Assembly (NCBI RefSeq): GCF_030272615.1
Contig: NC_081408.1
Location: forward strand, 614,505,476 to 614,569,475
Source of the DNA: Cryptomeria japonica
Lineage: Eukaryota > Streptophyta > Pinopsida > Cupressales > Cupressaceae
Length of the DNA stretch: 64,000 nucleotides
Direction of reading: 5' to 3'
The first letter of the stretch is position 1. Each line of letters opens with the position of its first letter. Positions 49,561-61,823 of the stretch are shown in pieces. A program made the position numbers and the translations under genes. The notes beneath the pieces were generated by a model, which was not told the DNA's origin, ran no database searches, and was given only the letters and a program-made list of their open reading frames with translations.

Positions 49561-50599
49561 AACATACTTGAAAGCAATGCTATGTAGGGTAAAAAATATT
49601 GATAGAGTGTTGGCTATTAATACACAATCTTCTTAACCCTCTACACGAATCACATTGGCTTTCTTGTAAACACACATGGATCAAGATTATAAAACACAAA
49701 AGGTGGATCTAAAGTGAATTAAATAAATGAGGAATTAAATAAAAAGTGAAAGGGATTGATGCTTTCAACAGAATTCAAATTGCCTATGAAATCACCACTT
49801 TCAATAGTTATGAATCTATTGAGAAGAACACTCACTTTTCATGGGAAATGTTAGAAATTTGTGGATAATGAATACAATGCTACAAAGAATGGAAGAAAAC
49901 TACAATGAATTGACAAAATACCACATCAAAGGCTAAAATGCCACAATGAACTCTTGTTTGTCACAACAAAATCACTCAAAGAATTGTAGCAAATTTGCTA
50001 CTTCTAAGACACAAAGAAAAGTAAAATTAGTTCAAAAGGAGAAACACTAAAAACACAAGGTGAAATGGGGCATTAACTAGGGACAACTAAAAGGCCTTTA
50101 AAATTTGACAAACAAGCCCTCACGTTGGACACATGTTTCAATTGCTAGATGTTATCTTATTAATTTACAATTTCTGGGCTTATTAAGATTCTTAGTTGTC
50201 CTCAAACTTGTCATGCTAGCACATTCCAAGAATATATTGAATCCTTTGAAGCAAGCAAAAACGAGACCAAATCCTCATGTTGAAATAAGATTCAAATGTT
50301 TGATTTTAATTTATACTCACAAATTCAATTCCACAATCATAATTTTTTTATAAGAAAAAAAGATTTGTAGAATTTATTTCATTTATCCAATAAAGAATCA
50401 CTTTAAGAAACTCAATAAAATTATATTCTACATCTAACTTAAAGTTAGCATTGAATTTCAATATATTTATTATCCTTAACTATATTTCTTCTTAATATTA
50501 ATATGAGTAATTGATTTATCTTAAAAGATTTATATAAATAAATGAAACTTTAAAAAAGGGTCCATAAACTAGTCCTACACACATATACATTTTTATATT

Positions 50600-50796
50600 A
50601 ATAGATAAAAGTCCTTACGCATCTTGGGTCAGTTCATTTATTCTCGGTTGTCACTTTAGACAACTCACGTTGTTGATTCGATCATGATTTACTTGTGATG
50701 TGTGGTGAAGTATCAATTGCACATTGCTCAAAAGAAGTTATAAAAAAGATCACCCTATGAACCCATCGATTCCTCTCGATTAAAAAATCTTTTTTT
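50600..50796 (+). mobile_element. SINE-like element, copy in right block
   Basis: Homologue of 40741-40935, with box-B-like gttgattcgatcatg and a tail ending gattaaaaaatc. Shared by both blocks. Confidence 0.35.
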
Positions 50797-51203
50797 TTTA
50801 ATAATACATTAATATCAAACTAAACTATTTTATCAGCTTCCCCAAAGTAGAGTTAAATGCATGCTCAAACATTAACCCCATATATTAAGCTTAAAAAAAC
50901 AGTGATGTGTGTGACTTGCACGAAGGTCGTCCACCTTTTAACCATGTTTAATTTGTCATCCGCCATTTTCTCCGAAATAGGCGATGGAACAAAGCACAAA
51001 GAAAACCATCATTTCCATTTCTGTACGAGATGTTCTCAAAACGATTTGCAGATCTTCTGCACGCTTAAATTACTCTACCCAAGATTTGAACACAGTCACG
51101 GGCAAATCCTTTCGATGGAAAGTAATATTCTTATTCTTCTTCAATTCATTTTCTTGTAAAATTCTTATTCTTCTTCAATAGGTACCTAGAATGATTTACC
51201 TGC

Positions 51204-54200
51204 TCACTCTGCACATTGAGAAGTGACATGACTCTCCAATACTCTGTTTCTAGGAGTCTCAGGATCAGAAACCTTCATTGATGCCTTTCTTGATCTTGCA
51301 TGATGAGAAGAGATGCATGTTTTGAAGTGTGCCAGCCTTGCCAACTCGTCAGCCGCCTCCACAACATTCTCAATCCTTACTACACTTTCCACCAGAAGCC
51401 ATGCAAAAGTGGCGAGTGGAAGCTCCTCTGCATATTCTATACTGTGCCCCCTGGATTTTTCTTCAACAGAAACATGAGATTGTGTGTGTGAGAGGCTTTT
51501 CCCTTCATCCGGCTGTTGATCTCGTAAGGACACCCCTCTTCTGAAGAGCCTTGTCGTGGTGGGTTCTTCCAAGCTCATTGCACAACACTGGATTTCTTCA
51601 TTTGGGGAGTTGATGGGCTCTTCTTGTTGATCTATTTGGGATTGAATTCCTTTGTTTTTATCGGAATGCCATCTTCGGAGATCCACGAAATGTTTTGGCA
51701 GGCCATTCAAGGCAGTCTGCAGATCCTTCAATGCAAACTGTAAATACTCCATCATGATTCCTGAGTTGCTTCTTCGCATGTGTCTGATAGAGTACGACAG
51801 CTCTCGCAGTAACTTTGCCGCTTCCTCGCTGACCTTGAGGCATGGCTTCCTCAACACCGAACGAACAGAATGCGGTGTCTGTATTATATTGTGTTCAATA
51901 AGATGCTTCAGTTAGCATGAAATCAACATTCTTTCAACATTTTTGGTGCAATTCAATTGTGTAAGATTTGATATAAAATAAGTTAAATTATGATATTGTT
52001 ATTAGGATTCAATTGTATAATTTTCGAGTCAAATTCATTGACTCATGTTTCATGAATAGTGGTTCACAAGAACCTGTTTCATATGAGAATGAATGATTTG
52101 AGTCAAACTCATTGACCCATATTCTATGAGCAGTGATTCACAAGAACCCATCTCTCATGAGAATGAATGGTTTTTGAGTCAAACTCATTGACCCATGTTT
52201 CATGAGTAGTAGTTCACAAGAACACATCTCTCATGAGAATGAAAGGTACACTTGGCACTCATTACATCTGGACAATGTTTATAGAAGTGAATAATTCTTC
52301 ATTGACCATGTTTCATGAACAAGGTTCACAAAAACCGATGAGAATGAATGATACACTTAACATACATTACAATATTTATACATAAACCTTTCAAAAAATT
52401 ACCTTTCACATATAAAATTTGTTTAGATCACATTTCATAACCTAAGTTTGAAAACTAAAACAAAACCATGTTTGTTTCACATTGGAGAGTTTGTATGCAT
52501 ACATATATATACCTGAATCTCGGATCGCAAGCAGCCATGCAAGGCAACAATAGAATATGCTAAATGTCGAAGATTGGCTCCAATTTTCACATACTGTTTC
52601 CATGGATACCTATGCCGAAATGGCCCGTGCCTTGGCTCCCAACTAGCAAACGTCGCCTGCATTGAACTCGTTTTAGTTTTACGTCCATGATTATATAAAT
52701 CTGCAGAGTGATTAAACCCTAAAAAGCGTACCAGAGACTCGTCTTTGGCTTTGGAATCTAACACAGATTTGTATCCTTCATATATGACATCTTCTGCTGA
52801 TGTTTTGTCGTTTTCATCTTCGTCCACCTCATCATCGGGCCCATCAAAGTATTCCTGAACGCATCCTGACAACTCAAAGAGGTAGAATATTAGGGTTGAA
52901 ATGATTGAATATACCTAGGGACTACTTACATCAGATTTTCACAGCCATGTAAAAGAAAATGAAGGATTTTGAAATTAGTTTGGACTACATTATCTTATAT
53001 ATCTTTTTTAATATAATTTTTAATTGAATTTTTATAGCTTTTTTTTATATAATTTTTAATTGAATTTTCAGATTGTTCACATTGATATAATTTGATGGTT
53101 AAGTTGTGATATTCTTCTTGTAAACAAGAGTAAAATTTTATTGAAATGTTTTTTATTTCATATGATCTTTCATTTGTGACCTCATCAAATCAAACACATT
53201 TACCTCTTTAAAAAATAAATAAACTTTCAGATAATATGCTTTAACTATCATATTTTTCTTCATCCATAACCAAGGTGTTGTTGGAAATAGAAACTACTTT
53301 TCAAATCTTCATTACCTTCAAGTGATCGAGCTAGGTCTTCATATTTCTGAGCAGTAAAGTTGTGCAGATCCTCCCCTGCCCAGATGGGGTAAACAAGCAC
53401 ACTGATGACGAGGCACAGACCACATCCAATGGCTATGGTGGAGAGACGTGCACGTGCCAAACGGAGTATGTTATCCACCCGATAACCAGAGACAGCTATA
53501 AGATTGAATGTGAGAATGAAGATCACAACTCCATAGTCATATCTTCTCTTCACTGTAGGGAAGAACCGAGCAAACGAAGCACCTGCGCCTGCACAAACAA
53601 AATAAGCACTTATCAGGGAAAAAAAACAAATTAATTTTTTAAGAATGCATTGAGAAATTAGTTGTAGGCATATGATTTGTGCAGTTTATGACAATAGTTT
53701 ATGGTATCAATTGTGTGGTTTTATTTCTTTGACGTTTCAGATTAAACTATATGATCTAACAAAATATGTAAAAAAAGTTATGATGGATTATATAGTTTGA
53801 TCCAAAACATTGAGAAAACAAACTCACACAACTGATACCAGAAATTAGTTACTAACCTAAAATAAAAACTGAAAAACCGACGACAATGGCATGACCAACT
53901 TCGCCTGCATGCCTAGACAAGTAACTCACACAGGTAGCTAGGAAGCCTGCCATCAGAGTGCCTAATCCTCTGTTCAACCCTTTGCTCAAAGTAGCCCCTG
54001 CTTAAACAAGAAACCCAACTCAGGCATCCATTTCTTTGTTTACTTATCGACTGCTAACTAAAAGTAAATAAATATAAAACCACATACATATGAGTTTATT
54101 TCATCCCAAGGTCCTTAAAGTGTGCTCCAAGAGATGATCTAAACGTAGGAATTTCAAATAGCTAATGATTTATTACCTGCAGTGAATTCAAGTACGACCA

Positions 54201-54477
54201 CGACTGTCAAGACTGCCGAAATGGCATTATCTCCAACGCCATTGAAGAGGGGATCAATGAGATACAGGAGAGAGACCAAAGACAGAGCCGCTCCAAATTT
54301 CATAGAATGTATAAGCCTTCTTGGGTCTTCTTTTCCAAGCTTCCATATCTTTATCAAGAAGGCTCCAATGCGGGATTTCATATTTTTTCCTTCTTTTCTC
54401 AGGTGTGATCTCTTTCGAGGCTTATCACTAACAATGACGTCCACTTTACACTCGCCATTCAGATCAGTAGACGCCAT
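51204..54477 (-). CDS. ALMT: ALMT anion channel, copy 2 (five exons)
   Basis: Paralogue of the gene at 41370-44721, with the same family and predicted role. Exons: 54477-54177, 53997-53857, 53588-53316, 52865-52513, 51878-51204. Exon lengths match copy 1 except exon 4, which is 3 bp longer (HGRKTKTSS against HGHKKTSS), giving 580 residues. Intron phases are identical and all junctions are GT..AG. The WEP motif and the C-terminal LPLATFAWLLVESVVRI are kept. Odd point: residue 87 in the second membrane segment is Ser (NAISAVLTVVVV) where copy 1 and, to my knowledge, the family generally has Trp; this is a one-base TGG to TCG change. Otherwise intact. Confidence 0.92.
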
Positions 54478-54534
54478 TACCAAGTTTCTGGTTTGCTTAC
54501 CAGTTAAGAATATTGACGCTATTCATTTATAATC

Positions 54535-54541
54535 CCAACTC
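54535..54541 (-). promoter_or_regulatory. Candidate TATA box of ALMT copy 2
   Basis: tataaat on the minus strand, 58 bp upstream of the ATG, in the segment conserved with copy 1. Confidence 0.4.
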
Positions 54542-55002
54542 AAGATGTTAAAACCACATGAGAAAGAAAGACTGATTAAAATATAACATGTTTTCGTCGG
54601 TAAGCCCAAATCTCTAAGCAGTTCAGACACAGTATTTTATCTCTGACAAGTGGATTTGGTGTATTGTATCTTTCTGAGAGTAACGAGACGAATATAGAGA
54701 AAGATAAGCTCAGTAATTCAGATGTGACAACTCACAGGATACGGACATCCAGCGTGCAAACCAATATTTTTAGTTTTTAAAGAGAATCTCTATTTTGAAA
54801 GAGGTTATTGCAAGTAAATGATATCATATTTTCACAATTGCCATTGTTTCTGTTTTTTAATCGTGTGTAGGTTTTTTTTATCAATGCTATGAGTATCATT
54901 CATCATCAAGATAAAAAGAGAGTTGAGAAGATAAAAATCTTTGAGTTGAAAGATTATAAGTTCAAAATTCTTGAGTCAGGGTATGTATGTCTTATATTAG
55001 AA

Positions 55003-56220
55003 GCACATTTAAGGACCTCCATATTTTAAGTCATTGTAGATTCAAAAGTTTATAAATAGAACAAATGTAGGGGAGAGGATCCAATAGTCGTCCACCCTAA
55101 CTTCGTACTTCTCAAAATCTTACATGGAAATTTCAAATCACTCTCAATTTTTTACAGCAACTTACTTGACAAGTCCCCGGCTTATAATTAAGGTTCGAGG
55201 GGCACATCATCAAATATGATTTCACATTAGCATGCTTTTTGCCAAGGTGTCCAAAACAACCCCCAAAAAGGTGAGACCAATAGTCCTCCAAAAGGAGCCC
55301 CAATACTTGTGCAGTTGATGTGGTATCACATGATTGGTTGCTTTTTACAACTACTGGTACATTTCATTCAATTATTGGTAGTCATCATCAACAATAACAA
55401 CTATAAAGTCACAACTATTGGTATCAAATCAACAAGTATGGGTATTAAATCAACAACTTCTATCACAACAATTGAAACACGTTCAAACTATTGGGTCCTT
55501 TCCCCTATGCATTGTTATGTTGGCCTAGATGAATCTGATTGTTCGATGCAGGTGTTTACAATATTTTTTTAGTACATTAATAAATGTAGGAAAATTGTAT
55601 CATTTGTTTGAATATTTTTGGATTAGATTATTTGAATTTTTTCTTTTATCAACGTTTTGAATTTTACTCAATAATCTATCATCAAAAAGAGAATTTCTCT
55701 TCTCTTGCAAAAGCACATTTAGGGACATCCTCCATATTGTAAGTCATTGTAGATCTAAAAATTAATTTGAAGTCTATAAATTTGATTGCCCGATGGTGGC
55801 ATTTACAATTTCTTTTTAAAGTACATTAATAAATTTAAGAAAATTGTATTTAGGAAAATTGTATTGTTTGTTTGAATATTTTTGGATTAGATTTTGTGAG
55901 TTTTTTTCTTTATCAACATTTTGGATTAAACTCAATAATCTATAATCAAAATGAGTATTTCTCTTCTCTTGGATAAACACATTTAGGGACCTCCTCCATT
56001 TTGTCAGTCATTATAGATCAAAAAATTAATTTAGAGTCTATAAATTCGTTTGACAAATGGAGCTATTTACACATTTTTGTTTTAAATTACATTAATAAAT
56101 TTAGGAAAATTGTATCATTTGTTTGAATATTTTTGGATTAGATTATGTGAGTTTTTTTCTTTATCAATGTTTTGGATTAAACTCAATAATCTATCATAAA
56201 ATTAAGCATCTCTTCTCTTG
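55003..56220. repeat. Three-unit tandem repeat upstream of ALMT copy 2
   Basis: Units begin at about 55003, 55711 and 55978, homologous one by one to those at 45251-46440. The first holds the MITE at 55080-55505. Confidence 0.8.
55080..55505. mobile_element. MITE in the ALMT copy 2 5' flank
   Basis: 426 bp with ends ggggagaggatccaatagt and the near-complement actattgggtcctttcccc, flanked by TA (55078-55079, 55506-55507). Orthologous in position to 45333-45771. Confidence 0.75.
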
Positions 56221-56443
56221 CTTGCTCATAGTGATGATGGATTATAGATTGTGATCCAAAACATTGATGAAAAAAGTACATATTGAATCAAATCTAGAAA
56301 AAATAAAACTAACATTATAAACTGTGAAAATTTCACATCTTTAAGACTATATCATGTTTAAAAAAATATTGCAAATTAATATTCAAATTTTATATAAAAC
56401 CATCTTATAAAACCATTATAAGATTGATTGATTAAAAAATCAT

Positions 56444-56664
56444 TTGTTTTCGTCAGTAAGCTCGAATCTCTAAGCATTTCAAACACTGTGTCATATTGTT
56501 AAACTGGACTTTGGTGTAGCCAAGAGACCTGATAAGTCATGTGTATTCTTTTGAAAGAGTAATGAGGCGAATCTAGAAAAAGGTGAAGCCTTTGCAACAA
56601 CTATCGAGGGATAAGGATAACGCTCATTCTCCGTAATTCACATGTGACAGCTAACAGGATATGG
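56444..56664 (-). pseudogene. Promoter fragment of a third ALMT copy
   Basis: Resembles the segments upstream of both ALMT genes (44790-44990 and 54592-54750): gttttcgtcagtaagct, aatctctaagca, agagtaatgaggcgaat, cctttgcaacaactatcgagg, attcacatgtgacagct. The exon that should follow is absent here; an exon-1 scrap is at 49463-49560. Confidence 0.65.
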
Positions 56665-56934
56665 CCTCTGTAATTCACATGTAGAATTTGATACGAACTA
56701 TGCCGCTGGCTTGGATAAATTTGATTGCCGTATGGATGTGATTACAAATTATTCTCATAAAATACATTTGTTTGAATATTTCTAAATTAAATTGTGCAAT
56801 TTTTTTAATGTTTTGGATCATATTGAGACCTATCAGTAGGATGAGCATTGAGAAGAAAGAAAGAAAGAAATTATTTGTAACATCTACGAGGCTAAAAATA
56901 ATTTATGGAACAGATCACCTCACAAAGTGAGTTT
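56665..56934. other. Intergenic sequence
   Basis: Nothing recognised apart from a repeated gtaattcacatgt phrase (56634 and 56670). Confidence 0.4.
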
Positions 56935-57210
56935 TGTTGGGAATGTGAAGCCCAATGGTCACATGACCATTCACTTTGTCCCAAGTCTTTGTTTCACAAC
57001 TGCATATGATTCTATAAATGTCTATGTGCAATCATGTATGATATAGTATTGGATATTGGTTAATAGATAATTCTCCTTGCTTTCCGGTGGATGTAGCCAG
57101 TTATGGTGAACCACGCAATTTGCTGTGTATTGTGTATTGTGTTTATATTTTGTTTGTTTTTCATTTTAGTTTAGTTGTTGAATGTTTTCTCTACTTGTTT
57201 ATAATTAACA
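56935..57210 (+). mobile_element. Left LTR of the small retroelement
   Basis: 276 bp, with about 90% identity by eye to the right LTR over their shared 255 bp. Ends taattaaca. Confidence 0.8.
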
Positions 57211-57212
57211 AT

Positions 57213-57224
57213 TGGTATCAAAGC
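57213..57224 (+). promoter_or_regulatory. Primer-binding site for initiator tRNA-Met
   Basis: tggtatcaaagc, two bases after the LTR, differs at one base from the usual tggtatcagagc. Confidence 0.8.
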
Positions 57225-57389
57225 CGTGGTTGGTTTGAGCAGAGATGGATGAAGCTGATTTTGTCATCAAAGATTTTCTTTGCAATTTAGATTCCGCAAA
57301 GAGTGACATTGTGTATGTGGAAGTTAAAAAGAGACCTTGTGTACATTGGTGGGATGGCTGGAAAAGAGAGTTGAGGATTCAGTTGAAGA

Positions 57390-58499
57390 GCCATGGCATA
57401 TATTGGTCAAATATTTGATGACCAGAAAATTGATGTCATCCCTGTTCATGGCAAAAAGAGACAGCCTAGGGAGATAGTTTGCAGGCTTATTCCACCCACG
57501 TAGAAGGCTCAGGAGGTTAATCAAGTGAACGGGCAGGTGAAGAGTCGCAAGGTGCAAGAGACTTGTGAGTTGAGTCTCTATGATGGCGACCTGGATTTCA
57601 TGACCCTTCACGAGGGAAATTGTGAAGATGAGGAAACCTTGAGTCAGGTAGAGGAAAGTGACGAGGAAGAGAATTTCTTTGATGAAGATGACAAAGGAGA
57701 GAGCTTAAAGCTCAAATCTAAATTTGAAGCTAAAGAGGCGGACCTACTCAAAACCTTTAGTCATGGCTAAAGTGCTGGTCTTGAAGATTACAGGACACCT
57801 ATGGCAGATGGAAGAGGTCCAGTGCTAGTGAACCAACAATATTACAAACCCTCTCCTATAGATGGTAGGGATTCGATGCCTAGTGACCAATAGTACATTC
57901 AAGGTCAAATGCCTGGGGAATGACAAGATTATGGAAGAGGGCCAATGTCTAGTGACTGACAAGATTACAGACCACCTCTAGTGGGAGAGTTGTTAGCTGT
58001 ATTGGGCAGCGACTCTTCATCTTCTATGAATGACATCAAAGGCATCCTCAAATCAATTGGACTTGATTGTGATGATGAGAGTATAGAGATTCTGTTGGGT
58101 CAATTTCAAGAGAGACTATTGATTATATTTCCCGAGGAAGAGGAAATGTTTAAGTTTTGTAGACAAGTAGTTATGGCAGCTGGGCAATGCGTGGTTGTGG
58201 GTGTTCCTATTTACTATGCAACCATTCTTGAATATCTTGTTGCTACAATTTCTGGGGAAAAAGTTGATGTTGATGAAAAGGTCATAACTAATAAGTGCCA
58301 CTCTACAAAATTTATGGATGTCAAGGGTCCTTATCTGGCTCAAGGAGGAGTATATTTTGAAGCTATAGGCATTAATAGTATTGTTATGATTCAGGGGTTA
58401 AATTTTATTCAGTCTGATGTGTCTTGGAGAAGATTGATTCAAAGCGTATGTGAAAAAGCGTTTGCGAAGTTAGAATCTTGCAAACACGGTGCAATGTGA
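57390..58499 (+). pseudogene. Decayed frame with P2-like and H2A-like parts
   Basis: One frame runs through the internal part with stops at ACG-TAG (near 57501), TAA 57768-57770 and three more around 57890-57950, without frameshift. Order: a basic segment, an acidic segment (CEDEETLSQVEESDEEENFF), a repeated QDY.-PMSSD-like linker, then an open 172-codon stretch from 57981. Its start, ELLAVLGSDSSSSMNDIKGI followed by LKSIG and ESIEILL (57987-58106), matches the N-terminal dimerisation region of acidic ribosomal protein P2 closely. From 58128 a weaker resemblance to the histone H2A fold is seen: FP, then VPIYYATILEYLVATI, KVIT and LAQGGV in the H2A order. Both calls come from memory of the families; the H2A one is tentative. 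Confidence 0.55.
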
Positions 58500-58564
58500 G
58501 TTTAGAAATGAAAGCAGGGATGTCAGAGTGTATGGATGTACCGGTTGGCCTTCACGAGGGAGAT

Positions 58565-58819
58565 TGTTGGGAATGTGAAGCCCAATGGTCACATGACCAT
58601 TCGCTTTCTCCCAACTCTTTGTTTCACAACTAAATATGATTTTATAAATGCTGGTGTGCAATCATGTATGGTGTAGTATTGGATATTGATTAATAGATAA
58701 TTCTCCCCACTTTTCAGTAGATGTAGCTAGTTATGGTGAATGACGTAATTCATTGTGTACTGTGTTTATATTCTATTTGTTTTTTATTTTATTTTAGTTG
58801 TTGAATGTTTTCTCTGCTC
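58565..58819 (+). mobile_element. Right LTR of the small retroelement, truncated
   Basis: Matches 56935-57190 and then stops at tctctgct(c), where E4 begins with gggcgtgttcac. The missing end should lie beyond the right end of E4. Confidence 0.8.
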
Positions 58820-58886
58820 GGGCGTGTTCACAAAGATGGTGGTCAGAAAAGTGGACACCACCCAAAAAAAACTTGGAAAAACAGGA

Positions 58887-59092
58887 AGCGCGTACGCGGT
58901 TTTAAAATTTAAAATTCCCGTGTACGCGCTTAGGTTTGTTCTTCCCGAGCCTAGAAAAGGTAGCGTGTACGTGCTGCATTTAGGAAATTGAGCGCATACG
59001 CGCTACGATTAGGAAAATTAGCGTGTACGCACTGCTTATAGGAAAATGAGCGCGTACGCGCTAATAATCCTAGTAAAACTGCGTATGCGGTG
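58887..59092. repeat. Subterminal array of gcgcgtacgcgct palindromes
   Basis: Seven copies (near 58888, 58919, 58964, 58991, 59020, 59050, 59080) of gcgYgtacgcRct-type palindromes, separated by ttaggaaaat-like spacers. Subterminal palindromes near a TIR often bind transposase; that role is inferred. Confidence 0.8.
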
Positions 59093-59218
59093 CCTGATAA
59101 AAAAAGTTTTAAAAAAAAGCTGGGTCCTCATTTACCTGAAAAGCGCGTTTTTTAGTTTGTTTTTTTCCCATTTTCTAACCTAAACCGCGAATGGGGTGCT
59201 AAATTTGTCCTCCAGGCT

Positions 59219-61823
59219 ATGGATCAAGGTTAGTTTTTGTTTATTTTTGTCTTTCTTTCTGGTTTATGCAATTTGTTTTACATTTTGAATTTAATTTCAT
59301 TAATTTTGATTAGGTTTGTTAATTTTTTGTTTTAAAAACCAGATTCTTCTAATCTAGAACAAGAACAACCAAATGCACCTCCTGAAAACCCACAAGAACA
59401 ACCAAATGCACCTCCTGAAAACACACAAGAACAACCCCCAATTCCTCCTTTTGACCGCACTGCCGAAACACGGGAAGAATTAGGGCAAAATACATCCAAA
59501 ATCAATAGACTGATTGTAAAATTGAAAACTTTTGAACTTGACCATCATCAATCCCTCGCCACTAGCCTAGAAACATTAGCTAGTGGTGCCATAGCTGTTT
59601 CCATAGAAATTACCAAATGGGGAAGCTTTAGGGATAGGTGTCGTCAATTCTATGCCAATGGGCTATCATACGATGGAGTTAAAAACAAAAATATTTCTAA
59701 ACAACAAATATGTGCCCTTTTTGTTGACCCCAAAACTGGTCAGTCATTACCTCCTAATGCAAAAAGGTTTCCCATACATTGGTGTACCAATGTGCAGATA
59801 AAGAATCTTTTTTGGCAGAGGTGGTGGATGGTCTTTGACGATCCACCTTGTAATAATTATGAGGTGCCATTATATTTTTTGAGAAAAATATATTGTGAGT
59901 TTGTGCTCAATGTGGGCCCAAATTATTTTGACATGAGAGAGTTTCATGGTAGAGGTGGTGGCTCTGCCCAAGATAGACCTGGAGCCCATAGGCGATTAGC
60001 CACAGAGAGTCGCCGCCCCCTAGCACCCAAACTCAAGGTGCATCAGGCTGTTCCATTAGAGCTGAAAGAGTCGATGGAGCTACAGACTCTTCAGGTGGCC
60101 ACAACATTGACTGGTGCCATCATCCAACATGGGACATCATTAGCACACCCTATTGTATTGGATGATGAGCCGTTAGAGGGCGACAGAGAGCCCATCGAGC
60201 ATATGTGTGTCAGTTGCTCGGGGATATGCTCGGGGATAGATGATGCAACCGGTGTAGATGGATACTCATATCATCTATGCACGATTTATGGTTGTAGATG
60301 TCAGGCTTGAGGATGTCGCGCTGACAGATGAGTTGATGGACATGGTGTTTGCCCATGAGCCACAGACACAGGTGTGTTGATTTGAATTCATAACATTTTA
60401 TTTATCAGTCACTTTAATTTTGTAATTACATAAATGAATTTTCATTTATACATCGATTTAAATTGAGACAAATAATATGCATTTCAAGATGCAGCAACGA
60501 TATCCCATACACCTCCCCCAGTTACCACAACTGCAACTTCGACGCCTGAGGTATAAATTTTGTAACATGTTAAAATAGAATAGTACACTTTGAATTCAAG
60601 AAAATACAAGATATACTAACTATCTTTAATGCTTGGTCCAATTTCTGGTTTGTAGGTGTTGACAGGGGACAAAATGTCCCAGATTGATGACATCACGCTC
60701 TTAGCGATCGATTTTGGCCTACAAGGCTATACGGTATGATATTTTGTACAACTCTTTTTATGTATTGTTTTGATGGAATATGCAAGTCATTTCATTTTAG
60801 ATTTTAAAAATTATGTTTAATTTATTATCTGTACTAATATCTCATGTTAATTTTGTGTTTTTAGGGTACCCCCTTCGCGTCTAGGGCTCATCCTAAGAAA
60901 AAGAATTCCTTGAAGACGCCAAAACATGTGAAGAAGGTAATTGAACACATTTTTAGTTGTACAATTATTTGAAAATGTTGAAATCAAGTATTAGTTGGGG
61001 TTTGTAGATTGATTAGTGTTTTTTATCTATTTTACATGTACAACGACCATTGAGCTTTGTGGATATGTTGAATGCACCTGATTCGCCCGCGGATCAAGAG
61101 AGGGCGAAGGTATGTATCTCTACTTTATTTTCTTGATTTCATGATTATATGCACGCGTACATGTGAACTTGTGATATATTATAATCTTATAATTTTTTCA
61201 TACAGGAAATATCCATACCTATTTCGTCAATGGTCAACCCTCCTCCTTGCATTGGAGAAGCATCTCAGGATTTGGTACACTTTTGTTTGATATGTAAAAT
61301 TAATTGTTTTCAACCTTCAATACTTATCATTATATTAATTGTATTTAATCTTTGTACATTTTTTGTATAGGTAATAGCGTCAGTTTCTACATCGATGGTG
61401 AGCCATCCTCAGTCCATTGGAGAAGCATCTCAAGCACATGTACGCCATTGTTCTCTATATTATAGCTTTTAAGTGTTTTTGATATATTTATGTTAGTACA
61501 TTGTATTAATTATACATTTAATCTACAATAGACTCCTTCGCGGTACGACCATAACGTGGATCAATTTAAGTATGTCTTCAAGAAAACTCCTAAGAGTGAC
61601 AAGGAGAGGAGAGTGAAGACATTAGCTCCTGGATCAGCCGATGAGGTAATCTACATTTCAATTTCAAAGGAATTAAAGTTAAATGCATAGTTATGATGTT
61701 AATTGTGAACTATTTTCTACAAAAGAATTCTAACTTGGCTTTTGAATTGTGGTTTTGCAGCCATCTACAGAGCCGCGTATTGCGCCAAAGAGGCTTGATT
61801 TTGATGATCCACCAGAAGTTTAG
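59219..61823 (+). CDS. Multi-exon gene of unknown function inside E4
   Basis: Start ATG 59219 (ATGGATCAAG, then a gttagt donor); exon 2 from 59343 after ccag. Later exons, all in phase 0: 60656-60733, 60865-60936, 61044-61109, 61206-61274, 61371-61439, 61532-61645, 61761-61823 (stop TAG). An exon ending at 60550 precedes them; its start is unclear. Exon 2 encodes three EQPNAPPEN repeats, then a conserved-looking segment (EITKWGSFRDRCRQFYANGL, QIKNLFWQRWWMVFDDPP), and needs a +1 shift or a 46-bp intron (60252-60297) to reach its donor at 60371. The 61044 exon lacks a normal acceptor (acaa for acag). The 61206 and 61371 exons are duplicates (SMV..P..IGEASQ). I do not recognise the protein; location suggests a transposon accessory protein. 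May be slightly decayed. Confidence 0.5.

Larger units (their letters stand above)
49561..56402. repeat. Right block of the ALMT tandem duplication
   Basis: Counterpart of 39673-46620. It is flanked on the left by an ALMT exon-1 scrap and on the right by an ALMT promoter scrap, as if it had been placed inside an older third copy. Confidence 0.75.
56935..58819 (+). mobile_element. Small non-autonomous LTR retroelement with captured-looking frame
   Basis: The left LTR (56935-57210, TGTTGG...TTAACA) is followed by a tRNA-Met-type primer site, a 1.35-kb internal part, a gagggagat purine tract (58556-58564) and the right LTR (58565-58819). The right LTR is cut before its end by E4. The primer site and TGTTGG start fit Copia-type elements. 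There is no protease, RT or integrase, so it must have depended on a partner. Confidence 0.8.
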
